NCBI GenBank assembly: GCA_963721115.1
Contig: CAVRIA010000018.1
Span: 1 to 64,000 of the forward strand
Direction: 5' to 3'
Length of the DNA stretch: 64,000 bases
Origin: CAVRIA01 sp963721115
Lineage (GTDB): Bacteria > Desulfobacterota > Binatia > HRBIN30 > CADEER01
Shown here: piece by piece, positions 27,063 to 35,234 of the stretch
Position numbering within the stretch: the first letter of the stretch is position 1
Layout of the letters: every line of letters starts with the position of its first letter
Position numbers and translations under genes: made by a program
Notes under the pieces: generated by a model
What the model was told of the DNA's origin: nothing
The model's input: the letters and a program-made list of their open reading frames with translations, nothing else
The model's database searches: none

Positions 27063-27218
27063 TCAGCGCCGGTCCAGGTCCCGGGTGTCGATGTCGAGCG
27101 GGCCGTGCATCTCGCGCGGCGCCTGTGGCGTCGTCAGGATGCGCCAGTAGCAGAAGACGACCAGCGCGGTGATGCTGCCGCAGGACAGAATCAGGAAGAG
27201 CCAGCCGGAGATCGTCAT
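27063..27218 (-). CDS. MetS-family small subunit of NSS transporter
   Basis: 51 residues with one transmembrane helix ('GWLFLILSCGSITALVVFCY') and a short soluble tail. Its ATG (27218-27216) overlaps the TGA of the large NSS gene in an ATGA junction, so translation is coupled. Single-helix small subunits of this size and position accompany MetP-type sodium-coupled methionine/alanine transporters, where they are needed for activity. Identification rests on this context plus the size and helix. Confidence 0.8.
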   Translation of the reverse strand: MTISGWLFLILSCGSITALVVFCYWRILTTPQAPREMHGPLDIDTRDLDRR

Positions 27219-28801
27219 GTGGCGCTGCCCCGCACTCGTTCCGGGGGCGAGAGGTGGACGAGCAGCGTCAGGAAGGCGGCGATTGCCAGCACGAAGAGGG
27301 CGGTCAGGGTCGCCGCCGGATCGGCGAGGAGCTTGGCCGCATAGGCGCCCGCGTTCTCGGCCAGGAAAAGGACGAAGATCGAGAGCAGGTAGAGGGGCGA
27401 AACCCACCGGATGACGAAGCGGAAACCGCGCGGCAGGCGCAACAACGCGCCGCGCTCGGCCTCCGCAATGCCGCGATCGACCCCCAGGACCCAGGCGAAG
27501 ACCAGGACCATCGTGGTCGCCAGCAGGAAGATGCCCACCTGGCCCACCCAGAAATCCATGATGTCCAGCGCCACCAGATCGCGGCTGAAGTACACCACCA
27601 GCAGCGAGCCGGCGGTGGTGACGAGGCCGAGCAACGACACCGAGCTGCGCCGCTCGAGCCCGAAGCTCTCCTCGAGGAAGGCGATGACCGGCTGCAGCAT
27701 CGAGAGCGAGGACGTCACCGCCGCGAGGAACAGCAGGAAGAACCACAGGAAGCCGAAGAGCGAGCCGGCCGGCATGTACTCGAAGATCACGGGCAGCGTG
27801 TAGAATCCGAGGCCGAAGGTCGAGCCGGCGACCTTCTGTACGGGGTCCGCGCCGAGAAAGAGGAACGCCGCGGGGACGGTGATCAGGCCTCCCAGGCAGA
27901 CCTCGCAGAACTCGTTGGTCGCCGACGCCGTCAGCCCCGAGAGCACCAGGTCGTCGTCCGGGCGCAAGTAGCTGGCGTAGGTGATGATGATGCCGAAGCC
28001 GATCGCCAGGCTGAAGAACACCTGGCCGGTCGCCTGCAGCCAGATCTCCGGATTGGCCAGCATGCCGAGCAGGGTCTGGCCGGGCGGAATCTTCGGATTC
28101 CACATGAAGCCGAGCGCGTTCAGGACGTTGCGGTCCGGCAGCGACGGGTCGGGCGTGCCGAGCGTCAGGACGCGGATCAGAACGATCACCGCGGCGCCGA
28201 CGAGAAGCGGCATGGCGACCTTGCAGAACGCCTCGACGCCGCGCGACAGGCCGCGGTAGATGAGGATGAAGTTGAGGGCGGTGACGAGCAGCAGCGCGAC
28301 GACGGCGGGCTGAACGCCGTGCGCGGTGACGAAGCCGTTCTGCCGCGCGCCGACGAAGTGCTCGAAGAACGCGGCGTAGGCGCTCGGGTCCTTTCCCAGG
28401 CGCAGGGCGCCGCTCAGGTAGTACCAGGCGTAGGCGAGGCACCAGGCCTCGATGTACACGTAGTACATGTAGACGACCAGGGGCACGAGGAGGGCGAGGA
28501 CGCCGAGGTAGTGCCCGTAGCGCCAGCCGGTGACGCTGCGCAGGATGCCCGGGGCGCCGTTGTGGCCGAGCTGGCCGCCGCAGCGCCCCACGGTCCACTC
28601 CGCCCAACAGATCGGGATGCCGATCAACAGGATGGCGACGAAGTACGGAATGAGGAAAAGGCCGCCGCCGTATTTGGCGGCCAGGCCGGGAAAGCGCAGG
28701 AAGTTCCCCAGGCCCACCGCCGAGCCCGAGACCGCCAGCACGACGCCGAGCCGCGAGCCCCAGTGCTCGGGCCGGCGCCCTCCACCCCCTTCGCTGGCCA
28801 C
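27215..28801 (-). CDS. Sodium-dependent NSS-family amino acid transporter
   Basis: 528 residues from GTG 28801, chosen because GGGAG lies 8 bases upstream; an upstream TTG at 28816 is possible. It has about twelve membrane spans of the LeuT fold. TM1 contains 'GSAVGLGNFLRFPGLAAK', with the unwound Na+/substrate site, and 'GIPICWAEWTVGR' follows in TM2. 'YYLSGALRLGKDPSAYAAF' is in a large outer loop. Together with the following small subunit it resembles methionine/alanine MetPS systems. Substrate inferred as a neutral amino acid. Confidence 0.92.
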   Translation of the reverse strand: MASEGGGGRRPEHWGSRLGVVLAVSGSAVGLGNFLRFPGLAAKYGGGLFLIPYFVAILLIGIPICWAEWTVGRCGGQLGHNGAPGILRSVTGWRYGHYLGVLALLVPLVVYMYYVYIEAWCLAYAWYYLSGALRLGKDPSAYAAFFEHFVGARQNGFVTAHGVQPAVVALLLVTALNFILIYRGLSRGVEAFCKVAMPLLVGAAVIVLIRVLTLGTPDPSLPDRNVLNALGFMWNPKIPPGQTLLGMLANPEIWLQATGQVFFSLAIGFGIIITYASYLRPDDDLVLSGLTASATNEFCEVCLGGLITVPAAFLFLGADPVQKVAGSTFGLGFYTLPVIFEYMPAGSLFGFLWFFLLFLAAVTSSLSMLQPVIAFLEESFGLERRSSVSLLGLVTTAGSLLVVYFSRDLVALDIMDFWVGQVGIFLLATTMVLVFAWVLGVDRGIAEAERGALLRLPRGFRFVIRWVSPLYLLSIFVLFLAENAGAYAAKLLADPAATLTALFVLAIAAFLTLLVHLSPPERVRGSAT

Positions 28802-28852
28802 GTCCACCTCTCCCAACGCCGTCGCTCTCTCGCCGATCGAGACTTCCGATCG

Positions 28853-30469
28853 CTACGATACCAGCTTGAGCTTGTTGCGCGCCGCCTTGCCGACCTTGGT
28901 CCGGCCGTGCTTCTCGGCCACGTGCGCCAACAGCTCGCGCGCCACCGCCTGCGCCTCGCCGCGCTGCTCGGCGAGGTTGAAGGCGACGTAGTACAGGTCC
29001 TCGGGGGTCGGGGCGCGCTCGCGCCGCAGCCGCTCGGCGAGCGGGAAGGGCGTCTCCGCCAGCGCGCGCAGCTCGTCGAGCGCTGGGTCGCGGCGCCGAA
29101 CCGGGGTCGCCAGACCGTGCTGGTGCGACTTGAGCGTCGCCACCGCAAACGCGTAGCGCGTCTCCGAGTCCCACGCCGGCGAGTCCTTGAGCAGAGCCAG
29201 CCAGCGCGCGCTGTCGGAAAAGCGCTGCGCCTTGCGCAGGTGCGCGGCCCGACTCCGCACCTGCGCGGCCGTCCACTCGGCGTCGAGCTCCCCGAGAAAG
29301 TGGAGGTAGGCGGCGTAGAGGCGGTCCTCGCGCCGTTCCAACGCCTTCTCGAGCTTCTGCCAGAGGGCGGTGAGGGTCGGCCTCTTCCAGCCCCGATCGT
29401 GCAGAAGAAGAATGTCGGACAGCGTCCACGCCTTGCGCTCGTCCTCGCAGGCGAGAAACTCCTTCATCAGCTCCGCGCGCGCCGCCGGCAGGCTCTTCAG
29501 CGACGCCGTCGCCTGGTCGCGCCGCGCGTAGCTGTCGTCGGTCAGGTAGCCGATCAGCGTCTTGACCACCGAGGCCGATTCGAAGGCGCCGAGCTTCTGC
29601 ACGGCGAAGCGTTTGACCAGCGGCTGCGGGCTCTCGGCGAGACGGCTGAGCGTTCCCATGTGGGCGCGGTCGATGGGCTGGTCCTCCAGCAGCCGGACCG
29701 CCGGCCGCACGAGATTCGCCTCGTCCTCCTCGTCGAGGACCGGCAGCAGCCGCTCGACCTCGCCGGGGCTCAGCTTCTGTCCGCGCAGGCACTGCTGAAG
29801 GGCGCCCAGGGCGTGACTTCGGACGACGGGCGGCTGGCGCGAGTCGAGCATGGCGAAAAGCGTCTTGCGGGCCTTGGCATCGCCCAGACCGCCGAGCAGC
29901 TTGGCCGCCGCGACCAGGGGAGCGCGATGCCCCTTGGCCGCCGCGGCCAGTGAAGTGGCGCGGCGGAAGAGGTCCTCGCGAGAGCGCGGGTTGCTGTCCG
30001 GGAGGGAGGCGATGAGCGCGTCGCAGGCGGCTCGGTTGGCGTCGAAGTCGTCACCGGCCATGAGATCGAAGAGGAAGTCGAGAGCACCTGCGGAGCGCAC
30101 CCGGGCGCAGAGGTCGATGATCGCGTTCAGGCGGCGCCGCGGTCCGTCCTTCGCCAGCTTGCGCACCGGCGCCACGGCGCCCTGACCGTAGGCGGCCAGG
30201 ATGCCGACCACGCGGCCGCGCAGCGCGTCGTTCTCGACGTCGAGGAGTGGCAGCAGGGCCGGCAGGCCGTCTTTCGGCCGCGCCGCCTCGAAGTAGCCGA
30301 GCGCGAAGTCGCGCACCACGACGTTGGGGCTCTCGAGCGCGCGGCTGACGCTCCGAATCACGTCGGCCTGTGTCGGCCCGAGGCGCGCCAGGACGAGGAG
30401 CGCGGCACAGCGCGCCTCGACGTCGGCCTGGTCGAGCAGGCCGAGCAGCCCCTTGAGCGTGGCGTCCAC
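28853..30469 (-). CDS. HEAT-repeat protein of unknown function
   Basis: 538 residues (GTG start at 30469), made of about ten helix-pair repeats, for example 'LLDQADVEARCAALLVLARL', 'LLDVENDALRGRVVGILAAY' and 'MLDSRQPPVVRSHALGALQQ'. The second half becomes less regular ('YAAYLHFLGELDAEWTAAQV'). No signal peptide or catalytic motif, so probably a cytoplasmic scaffold or protein-binding solenoid. It shares strand with the NSS genes 51 bases downstream, but a functional link is not evident. Confidence 0.8.
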   Translation of the reverse strand: MDATLKGLLGLLDQADVEARCAALLVLARLGPTQADVIRSVSRALESPNVVVRDFALGYFEAARPKDGLPALLPLLDVENDALRGRVVGILAAYGQGAVAPVRKLAKDGPRRRLNAIIDLCARVRSAGALDFLFDLMAGDDFDANRAACDALIASLPDSNPRSREDLFRRATSLAAAAKGHRAPLVAAAKLLGGLGDAKARKTLFAMLDSRQPPVVRSHALGALQQCLRGQKLSPGEVERLLPVLDEEDEANLVRPAVRLLEDQPIDRAHMGTLSRLAESPQPLVKRFAVQKLGAFESASVVKTLIGYLTDDSYARRDQATASLKSLPAARAELMKEFLACEDERKAWTLSDILLLHDRGWKRPTLTALWQKLEKALERREDRLYAAYLHFLGELDAEWTAAQVRSRAAHLRKAQRFSDSARWLALLKDSPAWDSETRYAFAVATLKSHQHGLATPVRRRDPALDELRALAETPFPLAERLRRERAPTPEDLYYVAFNLAEQRGEAQAVARELLAHVAEKHGRTKVGKAARNKLKLVS

Positions 30470-30604
30470 GGCGCCTGCCTACCAAAGCCGGGGACGGGAA
30501 GGCAAAACGGCGCCGCGCCCGGGTTGAAGTCGCCGGCCGGTCCCGGGCCGCCGCTTGTCGCGCCGGCAGCCTCGTGCCAATGGTCGGCAGCGCAAGGAGG
30601 GATC

Positions 30605-31453
30605 GTGAACTACGCGGACAAGGTCGTCATCGTCACCGGGGCTTCCTCGGGAATCGGATTCGTCACCGCGAAGGCTTTCGCCCGGCGCGGCGCCACCGTG
30701 GTCGCCGTGGCGCGGCGGGAGGCGAACCTGCAGGAGCTGATTCGCGAGTGCCGGCAGCAAGCGCCAGCCAGCTCGTACATGGCCGGAGATCTGGCGGAGC
30801 GGGCCTTCGCCGAGCGCGTGGTCGACGAGACGGCGGCGCGGCACGGTCGCCTGGACGTTCTGGTCAACAACGCGGCCGTCTCCAAGCACAAGCAGATCTA
30901 CCACATGTCGGCGGACGAGGCGGAGTACGTGATGCGTATCAACTTCCTGTCGACGGTGTGGACGACCTTCGCGGCGATCCCGCACATGCTGCGCCAGGGA
31001 GGCGGCTCGATCGTCAACATCTCCTCGTTCGCCGCCAAGGTGGCGCCGCCGCGCGAGTCGCTCTACGCGGCGTCGAAGTTCGCGATGAACGGTTTCACCG
31101 AAGGGCTGTGGAACGATCTGGCCGGCTCGAACATTCACGTCGGGCTGATCAACCCGGGCCCGATCGACACCGAGATCTGGCTGAAGGAAGACGAGCCGGT
31201 GGCCTATCACGGCCGCAAGTACCCTCCCGAGCTCGTCGCCGACGCGATCTTCGAGGTCATCGAGAAGCGGCGCTTCGAGATGACCGTGCCGCGCCGGAAT
31301 CCGATGCTGGTCACCGCCCGTCTGTTGCGCCTGCTGCTGCCCGGCGTATTGCGCATGGGGATGGCGCGCAGCGATCCGGTGCCGCGCGAGATCGTCGAAA
31401 AGGCGCGCCGCCGCGCCCAGGCGGGAAAGCGCCTGGGCGACGTCGACGAGTGA
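30605..31453 (+). CDS. SDR-family oxidoreductase
   Basis: 282 residues from GTG 30605, preceded by AAGGAGGGATC; an upstream in-frame ATG lacks a ribosome site and adds a poor N-terminus. Rossmann motif 'VIVTGASSGIG' at about 8-18, 'DVLVNNAAVS' near 82, and the catalytic Ser...'YAASK' pair near 155. The extended C-terminus ('RFEMTVPRRNPMLVTARLLR') is typical of classical SDRs acting on lipids or steroids. Cofactor NAD(P) by motif; substrate unknown. Confidence 0.93.
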   Translation: MNYADKVVIVTGASSGIGFVTAKAFARRGATVVAVARREANLQELIRECRQQAPASSYMAGDLAERAFAERVVDETAARHGRLDVLVNNAAVSKHKQIYHMSADEAEYVMRINFLSTVWTTFAAIPHMLRQGGGSIVNISSFAAKVAPPRESLYAASKFAMNGFTEGLWNDLAGSNIHVGLINPGPIDTEIWLKEDEPVAYHGRKYPPELVADAIFEVIEKRRFEMTVPRRNPMLVTARLLRLLLPGVLRMGMARSDPVPREIVEKARRRAQAGKRLGDVDE

Positions 31454-31511
31454 TGGAGTCGAAGAGCGAGGCCGAGCGACGGTCCCCGGGCCGCAGGAGG
31501 ACGGCGGTCCT

Positions 31512-31883
31512 TCAGTCGTCCTCGGGGCAGTTCGCCAGGACGGTGTCGCCGCGAACGGCGAGGGGCACGCGCGTGAGGCACTGCCCGATCGGCGGGCCGG
31601 CGACGCACTGGCCCGTGCCGGGCTCGTAACAGGCGCCGTGGGTGGCGCACTGGATGTAGGCGCCGTCCTCGGTGAGGAAGCGGTTCTCGATCCAGTCCAT
31701 CGTCATCGGCACGTGGCAGCAGCGGTTGACCCAGGCGTGCAGCGCGCCCCCGTGGTTGATGACGAAGGCCTCGATCTCGTGTCCGTCGCAGAGCAGGAAG
31801 AACTTCTTCGTCTGCCCCGGCGCGATCTCGCCGACGCGCGCCACCGGCACGCCTCCCGACGTTGGATCCGATCCCCCGCACAT
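31512..31883 (-). CDS. Rieske [2Fe-2S] ferredoxin-like protein
   Basis: 123 residues from ATG 31883. The iron-sulfur ligands are visible as 'RCCHVPMTMDW' (C-x-H) and 'IQCATHGACYEPGTGQC' (C-x-x-H), with the proline loop 'GPPIGQCLTRVPLAV' after. Small stand-alone Rieske proteins pass electrons to oxygenases or act like NirD subunits. No oxygenase is adjacent. An extension upstream to 32045 is Arg/Pro-rich and is not supported. Confidence 0.9.
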   Translation of the reverse strand: MCGGSDPTSGGVPVARVGEIAPGQTKKFFLLCDGHEIEAFVINHGGALHAWVNRCCHVPMTMDWIENRFLTEDGAYIQCATHGACYEPGTGQCVAGPPIGQCLTRVPLAVRGDTVLANCPEDD

Positions 31884-32059
31884 GCGGTCGTCATAGCAGG
31901 CGATCGCGGGCGCACAAACGCGTGACGGAGAGGCCCTCGGTGAATCGGGAGCAGGCCCGCGCCCGCGCCGGCCCGCGCTGGCGTCGTCGCCGCCTTGCGC
32001 CCCCGAATCAAGGTGGGTATGAGTCAGCCCAGTTCTTCTCTCCAAGAAAGGTACGTGTG

Positions 32060-32665
32060 ATGAAGAGCAACAAGGGGATGCTGGTGGTCGCGTTCGCCGC
32101 TCTGTTGGCGGTGCCGCTGGGGTTCGGCGCGGCGCAGGCGGCCGAGAGCAAGAATCCGGTGGTGCTGCTGTCGACGACGATGGGCGACATCAAGGTCGAG
32201 CTCTATCCGGACAAGGCGCCGAAGACGGTCGAGAACTTCCTGACCTACGTCAAAGCCGGCTTCTACGACGGCACCATCTTCCACCGCGTCATTCCGAACT
32301 TCATGATCCAGGGCGGCGGCGTGGACAAGGACATGAACGAGAAGAAGACGCGCGCGCCGATTCAGAACGAGGCGGGAAACGGGTTGAAGAACGAGACCGG
32401 GACCATCGCCATGGCGCGGACCAGCGATCCGCACAGTGCCACCGCGCAGTTCTTCATCAACGTGAAGGACAACGCCTTCCTCGATCATCGCGACGAGAGC
32501 ACACAGGGGTGGGGGTACACCGTGTTCGGCAAGGTGATCGACGGCATGGACGTGGTCCACAAGATCGAGAAGGTTCCGACCGGGCAGCACGGCATGTTCC
32601 GCGACGTGCCGAAGGAGCCGGTCGTCATCAAGAGCGCCAAGGTGCTGACTCCGGCGGGAACCTGA
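32060..32665 (+). CDS. Secreted cyclophilin-type peptidyl-prolyl isomerase
   Basis: 201 residues from ATG 32060, with a signal peptide ('MLVVAFAALLAVPLGFGAAQ', then AESKNP). It is therefore a periplasmic PpiA-like enzyme. Cyclophilin motifs include 'FYDGTIFHRVIPNFMIQGGG' (catalytic Arg in FHRV), 'GTIAMARTSDPHSATAQFFI' and 'GYTVFGKVIDGMDVV'. It accelerates proline isomerisation during folding of exported proteins. Only 10 bases precede the HAD-like gene, so an operon is likely. Confidence 0.95.
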   Translation: MKSNKGMLVVAFAALLAVPLGFGAAQAAESKNPVVLLSTTMGDIKVELYPDKAPKTVENFLTYVKAGFYDGTIFHRVIPNFMIQGGGVDKDMNEKKTRAPIQNEAGNGLKNETGTIAMARTSDPHSATAQFFINVKDNAFLDHRDESTQGWGYTVFGKVIDGMDVVHKIEKVPTGQHGMFRDVPKEPVVIKSAKVLTPAGT

Positions 32666-32675
32666 GGAGCCGCGG

Positions 32676-33375
32676 ATGCGGCCGAGCGCCGGCGTGATCT
32701 TCGACCTCGACGGCGTCATCGTCGACTCGGAAGAGCTGCAGTACCGCGCCTACGCCAGCGTTCTGACTTCTGTCGGCGTCGAAATCGGCCGCGCCGAGTA
32801 CGCCCGCGAGTGGATCGCCGGCGGCCGCGGGCCGGAGTACGCCGTTCACACCTACCGCCTGCCCTTCGGGGCGGCCGAGCTGCGGCGGCGCAAGAGGCCG
32901 GTCTACCGGGAGATGCTGCGGCGCCGACGCCGCCCTCATGCCCGGCGCGAGCGAGGCCGTATCGCGCCTCGGCGGTACTTTCGCCCTCGCCCTGGCGACC
33001 AACTCCAACCGCGAGGAGGCGGCCTTCGTTCTCGACCACTTCGGCCTGCGGCCGGCGTTCGCGGCGGTGGTGACGCGCGAGGACTATGGCGAGGCCAAGC
33101 CCGCTCCGGATGCCTTCGTCACCGCCGCGGCGCGGCTCGGCCTGGCGCCGGGCCGTTGCGTCGCCGTCGAGGACGCCGAGCGCGGCGTGCGAGCGGCGGC
33201 GCGGGCGGGGTGCCGCTGTGTCGCCGTGCCGCACGCGTTCACCGCCGGTCAAGACTTCACGCTCGCGGATGCGGTCGTCGGCGGTCTCGACGAGCTGACC
33301 GCGGAGCTGATCGCCTCCCTGCTCGCCGCCGGCGGGGCGAGCGACGCCCCGGCCTCCGTCCGGGCGAGAACCTGA
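32676..33375 (+). pseudogene. HAD-superfamily phosphatase (beta-PGM-like), one frameshift
   Basis: The N-terminal segment has the nucleophile motif 'VIFDLDGVIVDSEELQYRAY' (residues 7-26) and cap-domain helices. The second frame gives 'FALALATNSNREEAAFVL' (motif II region), 'DYGEAKPAPDAFVTAA' (motif III Lys) and 'CVAVEDAERGVRAA' (motif IV acidic pair). A surplus G at about 32920-32921 separates them. Correction gives 232 residues, typical of phosphoglycolate phosphatase/beta-phosphoglucomutase relatives. All catalytic motifs are intact, arguing for a sequencing error. Confidence 0.88.
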
Positions 33376-33469
33376 GGAGTGATCAAGCGCTGCGCGCACC
33401 CGAAGACCCGTGGAAAAGGGACGGAAAAGGGACCAGGAGGCCCCACGGACTCGGCGCGCGGGGCCGAGG

Positions 33470-33504
33470 GAGCGCGAAGCGCGCACGGGGGCGAATTTCC
33501 AAAG
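33470..33504. repeat. Dispersed GCGCGAAGCGCG repeat, copy 2
   Basis: GAGCGCGAAGCGCG followed by C-ACGGGGGCGAA and TTTCCAAAG, 16 bases before the DoxX start codon. It matches the copy at 5697-5731 at nearly all positions, and both are preceded by GGCCGAG. Confidence 0.6.
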
Positions 33505-33519
33505 GAGGGGAGGGACCAA

Positions 33520-33924
33520 ATGAGCTGGCTGTCCAATCCGGAGGCGGTGGGGCGCTTCCTGACCACGGGCTTCTTCGCCGTGGTCTTCCTGCAGTCGGGG
33601 CTCGACAAGCTGCTCGACTCGGCGGGCAACCTCGCCTACATCCGCGACGTGTTCAAGAACGGCGCGGTGCCGCAGCCCCTCGTGCCGCTGCTGTTCTGGA
33701 CGCTCACCGTGCTCGAGCTGAGCGCCGGGGTGTTGTGCGGGCTCGGAATCCTGCTCGGCAGCTTTCGCCACGCCGGCATGGGACTCGCCGCGGCCGGCGT
33801 GTTCGTCGCCGGTCTGGCCCTGATCGGGCTCATCGCCGGCCAGCGGATGGCCAAGGACTACGCGGGTGCCGCGGTGATCGCGGCGTACTTCGCGGTGGTG
33901 CTGATCGGGATCAGTCTCTTCTGA
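33520..33924 (+). CDS. DoxX-like four-helix membrane protein
   Basis: 134 residues from ATG 33520, with AAAGGAGGGGAGG just before it. Four transmembrane helices in the DoxX pattern: 'FLTTGFFAVVFLQSGLDKLL', then 'FWTLTVLELSAGVLCGLGIL', 'GLAAAGVFVAGLALIGLIAG' and 'AAVIAAYFAVVLIGISLF'. DoxX relatives are linked to thiosulfate:quinone oxidoreductase or to membrane redox proteins, but roles vary. Convergent with yjbQ, 9 bases away. Confidence 0.85.
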   Translation: MSWLSNPEAVGRFLTTGFFAVVFLQSGLDKLLDSAGNLAYIRDVFKNGAVPQPLVPLLFWTLTVLELSAGVLCGLGILLGSFRHAGMGLAAAGVFVAGLALIGLIAGQRMAKDYAGAAVIAAYFAVVLIGISLF

Positions 33925-33933
33925 GGCACCGGT

Positions 33934-34356
33934 TCAGTCCCCGATGATCTTGATCAGGACCCGTTTGCTGCGGTTCCCGTCGAACTCGCCGTAGAAGATC
34001 TGCTCCCAGCGCCCGAAGTCGAGCTTGCCGCGGGTGACCGCGACCACCACCTCGCGCCCCATGACCTGGCGCTTGTGGTGGGCGTCGCCGTTGTCCTCGC
34101 CGGTGCGGTTGTGGTGGTAGCGCTCGGGGCTGGGATCGAACGGCGCCAGTTGCTCGAGCCAGCGGGCGTAGTCCTCGTGCAGCCCGGGCTCGTCGTCGTT
34201 GATGAACACGCTGGAGGTGATGTGCATCGAGTTGACCAGACAGAGACCCTCGCGGATGCCGCTCTCCGCCAGGGCGGCCTCGACCTGGGGGGTGATGTTC
34301 ACGAAGCCCATGCGCGCCCGGACGTTCATGGGCAGAATCTGGCGATGGCTGCGCAT
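33934..34356 (-). CDS. YjbQ/UPF0047-family protein
   Basis: 140 residues, the usual size. Signature residues are present in 'GLCLVNSMHITSSVFIND', 'RYHHNRTGEDNGDAHHK' and 'GRWEQIFYGEFDG'. The histidines form a metal-like cluster. YjbQ proteins have weak thiamin phosphate synthase activity, and their physiological role is unsettled. The start at ATG 34356 is chosen because the preceding in-frame stretch is Arg/Pro-rich noise. Confidence 0.93.
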   Translation of the reverse strand: MRSHRQILPMNVRARMGFVNITPQVEAALAESGIREGLCLVNSMHITSSVFINDDEPGLHEDYARWLEQLAPFDPSPERYHHNRTGEDNGDAHHKRQVMGREVVVAVTRGKLDFGRWEQIFYGEFDGNRSKRVLIKIIGD

Positions 34357-34388
34357 ACGGCCAATATGGGCGCGGTGGCGGGGCGGGA

Positions 34389-34955
34389 TCAAGACGAGGA
34401 CCGCCGGCCTCGGGCGGCGCGATCCCCCGGCCCGGCGAGCTTGAGCACCTCGAGCCGGTCCCGGTAGCGAGCGCGGACATCGTTGGCGGCGCGGCGAGGG
34501 ATGAGCAGGGCCGCGGCGATGCGGCGGATCTCGAGATCCTCCGCGTTCGAAATCAGGCGGTCGGCGGCGGCCACGGCGTAGAGGCATTCGAGCAGCGCCT
34601 CCTTGTCGGCGGGCGAGGCATACGCGTTGATGGCCCGATTCAGCAGGTAGTGGTGCATGCCCTGCAAGGTCTCCGACTCGTGGCGCACCAGGTCGACGAC
34701 GAGGCGCGCCTCGTTGGCGTCGAGCTCCATGTGCTTGCGCAACAAACGCGTGATCGACGCCTTCTCTTCCTCCGAGAAGGTCGTATCCGCGTATGCGACG
34801 CGAGCAAGCTGCCCCGCGAACGCCGCCAGGTAGTCGAGGCGTTCGGGCCCGAGTCGGGTCAGATGCCGGCGCAGCGCGGCAAGAAGCTCGCCGCGCGGCG
34901 AGCCCCCGCGGGCGGATTTCAGGCCGAGGGCCTCGAGAACGGTGCCGAACGTCAC
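34389..34955 (-). CDS. TerB-like (tellurite resistance) helical protein
   Basis: 188 residues from a GTG at 34955, the best fit to the helical domain; an upstream start (35126) adds an implausible Arg-rich region. The TerB-type alternating acidic helices are seen in 'FAGQLARVAYADTTFSEEEK', 'LVVDLVRHESETLQGMHHYL' and 'LECLYAVAAADRLISNAED'. TerB domains bind divalent metals through such acidic patches and occur in stress and anti-phage contexts. No other ter genes are seen. The start is uncertain. Confidence 0.75.
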   Translation of the reverse strand: MTFGTVLEALGLKSARGGSPRGELLAALRRHLTRLGPERLDYLAAFAGQLARVAYADTTFSEEEKASITRLLRKHMELDANEARLVVDLVRHESETLQGMHHYLLNRAINAYASPADKEALLECLYAVAAADRLISNAEDLEIRRIAAALLIPRRAANDVRARYRDRLEVLKLAGPGDRAARGRRSSS

Positions 34956-35234
34956 GGCGTTTGCCCCAGCATTTCGCAGACGTCGCCCGGTGCGCTGCAG
35001 CGCCGCCTTCGCCCTCCGCAATCTCGGTCGATCATCGAACGGTAGTAGACGGCGAACGCGCCCGCGGATCAAGAGCCGAGGCGCGTCGCATTCTTCTTGA
35101 CAGGGGCGCCCATAGCATCGAAACAAGGAAGGTGGATGCCGGCATCGTCTTCAACGTCGAAGCCCGCGTCGCTCGCAAGTACCGTCGGATGTCGCTCTCG
35201 CGCAAAATGGGCCAACCCGAGAGAGGAGAGGACC

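Noticed and set aside
27254..29953. 899-residue ORF antisense to the NSS and HEAT genes
   Set aside because: Low-complexity Arg/Glu/Gln/Ala sequence with no domain; the opposite strand encodes real membrane and HEAT proteins.
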